A stretch of 23,564 nucleotides of DNA from a virus: positions 3,941 to 27,504 of IMG/VR virus record IMGVR_UViG_3300000101_000116. One strand, 5' to 3'. How positions within the stretch are numbered: position 1 is the stretch's first letter; each line of letters begins with the position of its first letter. This document shows positions 1-3,990 of this stretch, piece by piece. The translations under genes were made by a program, and so were the position numbers. The notes under the pieces are model-generated. The model did not search any database. It saw nothing but the letters and a program-made list of their open reading frames with translations, and was not told the origin of the DNA.

Positions 1-344
1 ACAAGAACAGGCGAATAGTATCGCTTTCGAGCGAACAGTTTTTTGGCTTCGTTTTTAAGGTTCTGATCATCAGATTGAGTTCCTTCTCGCCAAAGTTTTG
101 ATGCGAAGTCACAGATGGCACATTCACCGCCATCATTTCGCTTGTTGCAGTAAATTCCAGGGTTCTTTCCTACGTTGTAGTGAAAGTGGAACTCACGGAA
201 CGGATCTCCATCCGCTGTAGGTAAAATACGAATGTTTTGGTCACCAGCGCTTGGCTTCCACATGGTAGAGTTTCTACCAGTTCCTTTTTTACCGTTTTTT
301 GATTGATCGAGCTTCGCTCGCATTGCTTCTATATTAATAGCCAT
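1..344 (-). CDS. 32: gp32-like single-stranded DNA-binding protein (N-terminal part, runs off window)
   Basis: Translation from the ATG at 344 gives about 114 residues, open at the window edge. It starts MAINIEAMRAKL and contains a pattern close to the T4 gp32 zinc site: H53, C66, C75 and C78, i.e. H-X12-C-X8-C-X2-C (T4 gp32 is H-X12-C-X9-C-X2-C). The flanking residues WKPSAGDQNIRILP and DPFREFHFHYNVG also match the gp32 core as I know it. In this family the protein coats ssDNA during replication, recombination and repair. The start has an AGGAG Shine-Dalgarno six bases upstream. A sigma70-type promoter lies about 100 bp upstream and the leader can fold a hairpin, which recalls the autoregulated T4 gene 32 leader (inference). 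The C-terminal part and the acidic tail are outside the window. Confidence 0.9.
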   Translation of the reverse strand, partial: MAINIEAMRAKLDQSKNGKKGTGRNSTMWKPSAGDQNIRILPTADGDPFREFHFHYNVGKNPGIYCNKRNDGGECAICDFASKLWREGTQSDDQNLKNEAKKLFARKRYYSPVL

Positions 345-440
345 AATTTACTCCTAAGTTTGGTTATTTTATTGTGTTTTATCACTAAGGTAGACAGGCT
401 ATTTTTTCATCCCGTCCCCATTTGTAATTCGTTTTTGTTA
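345..440 (-). promoter_or_regulatory. 5' leader of the gp32-like gene with AU-looped hairpin
   Basis: Between the predicted transcription start (near 440) and the ATG at 344 there are about 95 transcribed bases. They contain a six-pair stem (GACGGG/CCTGTC on the minus strand, 393-398 with 411-416) closing a 12-base A-rich loop, followed by an A/U-rich, unstructured stretch up to AGGAG. T4 gene 32 is translationally autoregulated through a folded leader followed by unstructured A/U-rich RNA. The same role here is inference from gene identity and layout. Confidence 0.35.
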
Positions 441-446
441 TACTAT

Positions 447-475
447 ATTATAACATATTTAAAAAGGTTTGTCAA
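447..475 (-). promoter_or_regulatory. Sigma70-type promoter upstream of the gp32-like gene
   Basis: On the minus strand TTGACA (475-470) is followed after exactly 17 bases by TATAAT (452-447), with TG one base before the -10 (extended -10, ATGT-TATAAT). Both hexamers are perfect consensus. It drives the ssDNA-binding protein gene. Three further promoters in this window share its layout. Confidence 0.85.
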
Positions 476-555
476 GTAAAAAGTTAAAGTTTTTTTCGTA
501 ATCTCAAAAAAGTGTCGGAAAAAAATTTTGACGATTTTCGGTTTTTGTAATTTTA

Positions 556-640
556 TGCTCGAGTAGGGATTTGAACCCCACAATTCTAACGTTATAGAAC
601 GCCTGCCCCCGTTAGTTATCTGCAACCGTACAGTCGAGCA
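556..640 (-). tRNA. tRNA-like gene with non-canonical D/anticodon region (identity unresolved)
   Basis: The minus strand shows a tRNA-like 3' half. A GG-TTCAAAT-CC T-loop sits in a T-stem, and the ends TGCTCGA and TCGAGCA pair perfectly over seven bases. The 85-base length would suit a class II tRNA. The middle does not fold conventionally: I find a short D-like hairpin (CTGT/GCAG with an ACGGTT loop) and a TTCTA/TAGAA stem with a six-base loop, but no seven-base anticodon loop with U33. Near-repeats TACGGTTGCAG and AACGGGGGCAG suggest an internal duplication. CCA is not encoded. It may be a degenerate tRNA, a tRNA with an insertion, or a tRNA mimic. No amino acid is assigned. Confidence 0.5.
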
Positions 641-645
641 AAAGT

Positions 646-671
646 GATTCGTGCCATCAACGGCACGAATC
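646..671 (-). terminator. Strong hairpin after the 89-aa gene
   Basis: A perfect 10-bp stem (GATTCGTGCC/GGCACGAATC, loop of six bases) starts just past the stop of the 89-aa gene. On the minus strand ACTTTTG follows, a weak U-tract. It abuts the 5' end of the tRNA-like sequence, so it could be a terminator or a processing hairpin that separates the mRNA from the tRNA. Confidence 0.55.
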
Positions 672-679
672 GTAAAAGC

Positions 680-949
680 TTAAATGCTTAATTTTCTCCA
701 ATGGTTCATACCAATATGCCCATTCGCCAAACAGTAATCAACATATTCATAATGCTCATCGTCTGATCCTTTCTCATATACTTCTCCATTCGTTTGATCG
801 ACAGGGAGTTGCTTGTACGAATTGGCAAATTCATTTAATTTACGAACTTCGTTTTCAATGAGTGTGTCGGCTGCATTTAGCTCGACTAGTTTACTAATAC
901 GTTGACAACGGTTAATAAGTTTTGCGCGATTTTCTTCTTGATAAGTCAT
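680..949 (-). CDS. Hypothetical protein, 89 aa, acidic
   Basis: The ATG at 949 is preceded by GGAGG (ATGGAGGTCAGAAATG), a convincing Shine-Dalgarno site. The product is soluble-looking and acidic, with a helical N-terminal half rich in Glu, Arg and Asn (about residues 1-45) and a C-terminal stretch with several Tyr and His (DDEHYEYVDYCL). I see no membrane segment, signal peptide or catalytic motif and do not recognise the family. It is followed at once by a strong hairpin (646-671). No clear promoter lies directly upstream. It may be read from further up, through the tRNA-Arg region. Confidence 0.7.
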   Translation of the reverse strand: MTYQEENRAKLINRCQRISKLVELNAADTLIENEVRKLNEFANSYKQLPVDQTNGEVYEKGSDDEHYEYVDYCLANGHIGMNHWRKLSI

Positions 950-1084
950 TTCTGACCTCCATAATTTTTATTATATTTACGATATTTCAAAGGATTTTAG
1001 ACAGCTATTGTTTCCTCACGACTACAACCCTTACTTATTTTTCTACAAAGATTTTACTTCCTTTATAGTGAGTGATAAGCGGCC

Positions 1085-1180
1085 TCAATAAGGTGAAGAA
1101 AGAGGAGGTGGTTTGATTTCGCTCTCGATGACTTGAGGATCCTCATACGAAACCAACAAAGTTATTATAAAAATAAGCAC
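1085..1180 (-). CDS. Possible 31-aa hydrophobic peptide (GTG start)
   Basis: An open frame starts with GTG at 1180 behind a perfect AGGAGG placed four bases upstream, and ends at TGA (1085-1087). The peptide has a hydrophobic N-terminus (MLIFIITLLVSY), then an acidic and proline-rich tail (EIKPPPLSSPY). This looks like a single membrane anchor or export signal followed by a short exposed segment. Support comes only from the ribosome site and composition. It occupies most of an otherwise gene-free stretch between the tRNA-Arg (1254) and the 89-aa gene (949). The remaining bases there, 950-1084 and 1181-1253, show nothing else I can defend. Confidence 0.4.
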   Translation of the reverse strand: MLIFIITLLVSYEDPQVIESEIKPPPLSSPY

Positions 1181-1253
1181 ACAGCCTCCTAATTCAAATC
1201 TCACGAATTCATCTTCCAAGGTTCTCTTATGGAGATTACTAGTCGTAAGAAAG

Positions 1254-1339
1254 TGGTACGCCAGGTAGGATTCGAACCTACGATGGGTGTTACCCGTCGC
1301 CTTAGAAGGGCGATACCATATCCACTAGGTGACTGACGC
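1254..1339 (-). tRNA. tRNA-Arg(UCU) with long class II-type variable arm
   Basis: On the minus strand the cloverleaf is complete. The acceptor stem GCGTCAG pairs with CTGGCGT (two G-U pairs), the D-stem is ACC/GGT, the anticodon stem TCGCC/GGCGA holds loop CTTCTAA (anticodon TCT), and the T-arm is GTAGG-TTCGAAT-CCTAC. Discriminator A is followed by encoded CCA (1256-1254). The region between the anticodon and T stems is 15 bases and forms a GGGT/ACCC hairpin. Known arginine identity elements, A20 in the D-loop and C35, appear to be present. UCU reads AGA/AGG codons. Typical bacterial tRNA-Arg has a short variable loop, so the long arm is odd. Confidence 0.9.
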
Positions 1340-1348
1340 GTAAAAAAG

Positions 1349-1371
1349 GTGGTCTTTTGAAAGGAGACCAC
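1349..1371 (-). terminator. Rho-independent terminator just upstream of tRNA-Arg
   Basis: On the minus strand GTGGTCT and AGACCAC form a 7-bp stem with a nine-base loop, followed by CTTTTTT (1348-1342). It should end transcripts from the 88-aa gene. It lies nine bases before the tRNA-Arg 5' end, so tRNA transcription would depend on read-through or processing. Confidence 0.75.
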
Positions 1372-1374
1372 AGA

Positions 1375-1433
1375 ACCTTTTATCAGCCTTGGAGGTTCGA
1401 TAAAAACAGGCCGCCTTTTGATAGGTAGCGGCA
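1375..1433 (-). ncRNA. Structured 3' region with possible H-type pseudoknot and a GC hairpin
   Basis: Downstream of the 88-aa gene the minus strand holds TTTTATC and GATAAAA (7-bp stem), with AACC inside the loop and GGTT directly after the stem, the arrangement of an H-type pseudoknot. Before it is a GCCGC/GCGGC hairpin (about 1412-1433). With the terminator at 1349-1371 this makes three stacked structures in about 90 bases and no open frame. It may be a stable 3' UTR or a small RNA. Function is unknown. Confidence 0.35.
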
Positions 1434-1452
1434 AACCCTAACCAACGGAGTA

Positions 1453-1719
1453 TTAAAACAATCTAATGCTTACATCTCGAGACGAACTCGAGATAGTTCC
1501 AACTTGAGTGTTGGAGTTAAATGTGCGGTATTGTTGACGATCAATGTCCCACACGGTTTCATAGCCAGCTTTTAAGTTTCGTTCACGCAAGGTCATTGGG
1601 AAAACACCATCTGGTGCTTCTGAGATGCGAACAAAGTTCATTGTTCGTTCAAATCCGGTTTGCGTTACGAAAGTGCCGGTGTATACGGTCATAGTGTTTG
1701 TGTTGTTTGTATTTGTCAT
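1453..1719 (-). CDS. Hypothetical protein, 88 aa
   Basis: The ATG at 1719 follows a good AGGAGG site (CTAGGAGGAATTATG) and the gene has its own strong promoter at 1751-1779. The N-terminus is Asn/Thr-rich (MTNTNNTNTM) and may be disordered. From about residue 11 the sequence looks like a small beta-rich domain, with VYTGTFVTQTGFERTMNFVR, then MTLRERNLKAGYETVW. I do not recognise the family, and a small barrel-type fold is only an impression. The last codons (SSSSRD) are encoded by a perfect 8-bp inverted repeat (1474-1494), so the mRNA end is also folded. The strong promoter suggests early, abundant expression. Confidence 0.75.
   Translation of the reverse strand: MTNTNNTNTMTVYTGTFVTQTGFERTMNFVRISEAPDGVFPMTLRERNLKAGYETVWDIDRQQYRTFNSNTQVGTISSSSRDVSIRLF
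1474..1494 (-). repeat. Perfect 8-bp inverted repeat inside the 3' end of the 88-aa gene
   Basis: ATCTCGAG and CTCGAGAT flank a five-base loop within the last codons of the gene. There is no U-tract after it, so it is not a simple terminator. It may protect the mRNA 3' end together with the structures that follow. Confidence 0.55.
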
Positions 1720-1750
1720 AATTCCTCCTAGAATATTGTTTGACTATTAT

Positions 1751-1779
1751 AATATAACATAGTTTTGATACCTTGTCAA
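1751..1779 (-). promoter_or_regulatory. Sigma70-type promoter upstream of the 88-aa gene
   Basis: On the minus strand TTGACA (1779-1774), a 17-base spacer and TATATT (1756-1751), with ATGT directly before the -10 (extended -10). A TATAAT overlaps three bases further on. It lies between the 25-aa gene and the 88-aa gene. Confidence 0.8.
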
Positions 1780-1798
1780 GTATTTTTTTAAAGTTTTT

Positions 1799-1876
1799 CT
1801 ACTCTCTATCATCTATCCATCGCCAGAATAAAGTAAAGGCAAGGAAGAATAGGAAAGCTGTTATTATGAATTCCAT
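1799..1876 (-). CDS. Small membrane peptide, 25 aa
   Basis: An ATG at 1876 with a GAGGA Shine-Dalgarno site opens a 26-codon frame ending in TAG (1799-1801). The product begins with a hydrophobic segment (MEFIITAFLFFLAFTLFW, residues 1-18) and ends with a charged tail (RWIDDRE). This is the pattern of a single-span membrane micropeptide with its C-terminus in the cytoplasm or at the membrane face. A dedicated strong promoter (1904-1932) sits about 28 bases upstream and another promoter follows, so the transcription unit seems built around this peptide alone. Phages use such peptides in lysis control, superinfection exclusion or host takeover. Which one applies here is unknown. Confidence 0.65.
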   Translation of the reverse strand: MEFIITAFLFFLAFTLFWRWIDDRE

Positions 1877-1903
1877 TTTGTTTTCCTCATTTGTTATACT
1901 TAT

Positions 1904-1932
1904 AATATAACATGTTTAAGATGCCTTGTCAA
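1904..1932 (-). promoter_or_regulatory. Sigma70-type promoter for the 25-aa membrane peptide
   Basis: On the minus strand TTGACA (1932-1927), a 17-base spacer and TATATT (1909-1904), preceded by ATGT. The -35 hexamer overlaps the TGA stop of the upstream 164-aa gene (1929-1931). Confidence 0.8.
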
Positions 1933-2423
1933 GTAAAAAGGCAAACTTTTTTTATAAAAGATTCATTTTCCCTAATTGAGTCCATCTTTACGGTGAACCA
2001 ATCATCGTTTGTCTCGCCACCGTCTCTGACTCTCTCTGCCCACTCTATTTGAGTTGCGATGTATTGCTGTAATTCTTCCTTAGTATTAAACAAGTAGGTT
2101 GAGTAATCCATTCCATCCCTAATTGCCTTCTCATACTGAGGAAAGAGTTTGATTGCTGTCTGATAAACACGTCTGTAGTGTCTTGCATCTTGTAGGTGTG
2201 TCTCCTCATTAAACGAGACATAAACTCTAGGTGAGCCAAACTTTTCTTTTGTCTGTAGTACTGCTATGTTTGTTAGCGGCATTATCTCTGTTGTGTAAGG
2301 TCTGTGTCTTGGTCCTATCAATGCATAACCAATCCAGTTCGCAATCGTTCCTATTGTGTAGAAGTAGTCCTTGTGCTCTTCGCTTTGGCTACCCCACATG
2401 TTGTAATAAATTTGTTCAACCAT
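1929..2423 (-). CDS. Hypothetical protein, 164 aa
   Basis: The ATG at 2423 is preceded by GGAGG (TTGGAGGATAAATG) and overlaps the stop of the 56-aa gene, so translation is coupled. The N-terminal third is rich in aromatics (MVEQIYYNMWG; DYFYTIGTIANWIGYAL). The middle is strand-like (SPRVYVSFNEETH), and the C-terminal half looks helical and charged (KEELQQYIATQIEWAERV). There is no signal peptide, although one segment (TIANWIGYALIG, about residues 26-37) is mildly hydrophobic. I do not recognise the family. It is the last gene of the operon that begins at the polymerase, and its stop codon lies inside the -35 of the next promoter. Confidence 0.75.
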   Translation of the reverse strand: MVEQIYYNMWGSQSEEHKDYFYTIGTIANWIGYALIGPRHRPYTTEIMPLTNIAVLQTKEKFGSPRVYVSFNEETHLQDARHYRRVYQTAIKLFPQYEKAIRDGMDYSTYLFNTKEELQQYIATQIEWAERVRDGGETNDDWFTVKMDSIRENESFIKKVCLFT

Positions 2424-2586
2424 TTATCCTCCAATGATCTTCTTCCCATATTATCTTATCCAAATCTGTTGAGATTCTATCTCCAATCACAAACAACAGT
2501 AAAACTCCATTGTTTCTAATTCTGTGTACTTGTCCTTTTTGTTTTCTTTTCGGACAAAATATCAAGTCTGTAATCTTAAGTTTCAT
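2416..2586 (-). CDS. Hypothetical protein, 56 aa
   Basis: The frame opens at ATG 2586, 11 bases inside the 3' end of the coiled-coil gene, and closes with TGA at 2416-2418, eight bases inside the 164-aa gene. This exact fit between two genes supports it as real. A GGAGG lies about 12 bases upstream of the start. The protein starts MKLKITDLIFCPKRKQKG, is basic in the first half, has a hydrophobic strand (GVLLLFVIGDRI), and ends in an acidic and Trp-containing tail (WEEDHWRING). It could be a small beta-barrel-like domain, but I do not recognise it. Confidence 0.7.
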   Translation of the reverse strand: MKLKITDLIFCPKRKQKGQVHRIRNNGVLLLFVIGDRISTDLDKIIWEEDHWRING

Positions 2587-2773
2587 TCTTTCGTATTTCC
2601 TCCAATGTTCTTTCGAGCCTCAATATTAAGTTGCTCATTTCAAAAATCTTCTTCACAACATAATTCAACTCTTCCATATTCGCACCTTTATCAATTGCTA
2701 ATCTATACAGTACGTCTTGTTCAGATTGTAAAAGTCTTCTCAGTTGTTTCTTTATTTCCTGTTTTTTGGTCAT
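2576..2773 (-). CDS. Small coiled-coil protein, 65 aa
   Basis: I place the start at the ATG at 2773 (MTKKQEIKKQL) because GGAGGA lies directly upstream. The ATG at 2785 would consume that site and has none of its own. The whole protein is predicted helical, with heptad-like spacing of Leu/Ile (QLRRLLQSEQDVLYRLA; EMSNLILRLERTLEEIRK) and many charged residues, consistent with a coiled-coil dimer. It sits directly downstream of the FtsZ/tubulin-like gene and overlaps the 56-aa gene by 11 bases. In known phage and plasmid tubulin systems small adaptor or coiled-coil proteins accompany the filament protein. A similar partnership here is only a positional guess. Confidence 0.75.
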   Translation of the reverse strand: MTKKQEIKKQLRRLLQSEQDVLYRLAIDKGANMEELNYVVKKIFEMSNLILRLERTLEEIRKNET

Positions 2774-2797
2774 AATTTCCTCCATTAATGTTGAACA

Positions 2798-3607
2798 TTA
2801 AGCCTCCTGAATAAAGTGAGTGTAGTGTTTAGCGTAAAGATGACTCTCTTCAGAGGATCTCCAGATAGCAAACGATGTTTCTCTACCTTTAGAATTGTTT
2901 TCTCGAACAATCTGTTGACATTTCGGTATGACTGATTCATCACCATTCAAGTCTTCTTCCTCTATATTAATATAATAACACGTCTCAGTAATGTTGTCAA
3001 GTGAATAAAGCTTTTTTTCATCTTCAGCGTCAAATGATCCAAAAGATATCGTAGAAATTCTAGAAACTTCTTTTTTAGAGTGCAACCTGTTGAAGTCTGC
3101 AGGGATATGCTCACAATACATCAAATTTTGAAGTGTTGAGTAGATAAAGTAATTTACTTTCTCGTAGTAGTTGGTAACCGTTCCTGGGCCTGCGATATTT
3201 AACAATGTCTTGTTGTCCAGAATCATGACCTCATCAATCATACCTGATCGTGTATACTCTTGAATAACATTGAAGTGAACCCTGTGTCTCAGCCTTTCTT
3301 TCTTTGAGCAGAACTCGAGGTCAGGTACAATATAGCAAACAGTTGTTTTAAAGGGCTTCAGAGCCTCTAGGACGCGTAGTGTTGCTCCGGCAACCTTACC
3401 ACTACCACAAACAAACAGAATGGCTTCATCGTGAGATTTGAGCCCTCTCTGTTTAAGTTTAATTGGCTGTTCGTCGTATTCCTCAACAGTACTCTTCTTT
3501 TCGATACCGTCGTTTTCATCTAAAATAATTATTTTATAGTTACTGGTGTGTGGTTTGAATAATTTCGCAATGTTTTTACCTGCTTCCCCTAATCCTACTA
3601 AGATCAT
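2798..3607 (-). CDS. Divergent compact FtsZ/tubulin-like protein, 269 aa
   Basis: The start at 3607 has AGGAG upstream and overlaps the stop of the preceding frame (ATGA). Several landmarks line up in order with the FtsZ/tubulin GTPase fold. They are an N-terminal Rossmann-type VGLGEAGKNIAK (residues 4-15), an AILFVCGSGKVAGATLRVLE segment at 62-81 where FtsZ has its GGGTGTG loop, a CYIVPDLEF strand then a charged helix (91-118) like the FtsZ VVTxPFxFE region, LDNKTLL (130-136) like IPNDKLL, and HIPADFNRL where FtsZ has NVDFAD. The glycine loop and the second acidic residue of the catalytic loop are altered. If the fold is right it may polymerise and organise or segregate phage DNA. GTP use is doubtful. 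Other Rossmann folds cannot be excluded. Confidence 0.55.
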   Translation of the reverse strand: MILVGLGEAGKNIAKLFKPHTSNYKIIILDENDGIEKKSTVEEYDEQPIKLKQRGLKSHDEAILFVCGSGKVAGATLRVLEALKPFKTTVCYIVPDLEFCSKKERLRHRVHFNVIQEYTRSGMIDEVMILDNKTLLNIAGPGTVTNYYEKVNYFIYSTLQNLMYCEHIPADFNRLHSKKEVSRISTISFGSFDAEDEKKLYSLDNITETCYYINIEEEDLNGDESVIPKCQQIVRENNSKGRETSFAIWRSSEESHLYAKHYTHFIQEA

Positions 3608-3990
3608 TTTACTCTCCTGTTTGTTATATGTATAATATTGGTATTGTGACTATTTTTTCCGAGGCGAAGACAAAAACTTTTATCGATGGTAGACTGATGT
3701 CGTGAGGATATGGAAAGATTCCTAGAACCATCGCAAGGTCTCCGTTCTTGTATCCGAAGAGCGAGCGGTGGTCCCACGGGCTTTTTGAAATTGTAACAAG
3801 ATCTCCTACTTCCATTGAATACCTCAAGCTCAGTGTCCCACATTGGAACTTCTACACCGTCACTCATAAATACCCAATACAACTTAAATAATTGCCCAAC
3901 TTGTTCTATTTTGGTCACTATTCCAATCTCACCGTTGTTGTATCCTGTTGTTTGACACTCAGTGAGAACCACCAAGTCTCCGACTACCAT
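3604..3990 (-). CDS. Small beta-barrel (SH3/KOW-like) protein; 128-aa frame with doubtful C-terminal half
   Basis: The ATG at 3990 overlaps the end of the polymerase gene by seven bases. The first 57 residues form a plausible small beta-barrel domain, with MVVGDLVVLTE, GYNNGEIGIVTKI, FKLYWVFMSDGVEVPMW, a pattern common in KOW/SH3-type domains. After about residue 58 the frame continues for 70 residues of shadow-like composition (Ser, Arg, Cys, His), because the same DNA encodes a clear paralogue of the first domain in another frame (3624-3815). The frame ends in an ATGA overlap with the tubulin-like gene. It may have lost its original stop, or the long tail may be expressed. The function is unknown. 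Confidence 0.65.
   Translation of the reverse strand: MVVGDLVVLTECQTTGYNNGEIGIVTKIEQVGQLFKLYWVFMSDGVEVPMWDTELEVFNGSRRSCYNFKKPVGPPLALRIQERRPCDGSRNLSISSRHQSTIDKSFCLRLGKNSHNTNIIHITNRRVK
3624..3815 (-). CDS. Second small beta-barrel (SH3/KOW-like) protein, 63 aa, nested in another frame
   Basis: The ATG at 3815 has GAGG seven bases upstream. The protein aligns with the first domain of the preceding gene over its whole length: MEVGDLVTIS with MVVGDLVVLT, GYKNGDLAMVLGI with GYNNGEIGIVTKI, and IKVFVFASEKIVTIPI with FKLYWVFMSDGVEVPM. That makes it a tandem paralogue and shows this frame is the coding one here, although it lies entirely inside the +1-shifted extension of its neighbour. Its stop leaves room for the AGGAG of the tubulin-like gene. 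Such domains often bind nucleic acid or proteins, but no role can be assigned. Confidence 0.75.
   Translation of the reverse strand: MEVGDLVTISKSPWDHRSLFGYKNGDLAMVLGIFPYPHDISLPSIKVFVFASEKIVTIPILYI

Noticed and set aside
443-625. 60-codon minus-strand open frame across the tRNA-like region.
   Set aside because: It has no ribosome site, and its sequence (WGSNP) is the typical translation of a tRNA T-arm. It also covers the promoter.
1062-1080. Minus strand ACTCACTATA, identical to the core of the T7 RNA polymerase promoter.
   Set aside because: The flanking bases do not match (no TAATACG, no GGG start), there is no single-subunit RNA polymerase gene in view, and a 10-base match in a window this size is plausible by chance.
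2774-2785. Upstream ATG (2785) for the coiled-coil gene.
   Set aside because: It has no ribosome site, and the GGAGGA for the next ATG (2773) lies inside those codons.
2786-2800. Palindrome TAATGTT-G-AACATTA as a possible operator.
   Set aside because: It is short and AT-rich, overlaps a stop codon, and has no promoter beside it. Chance is likely.
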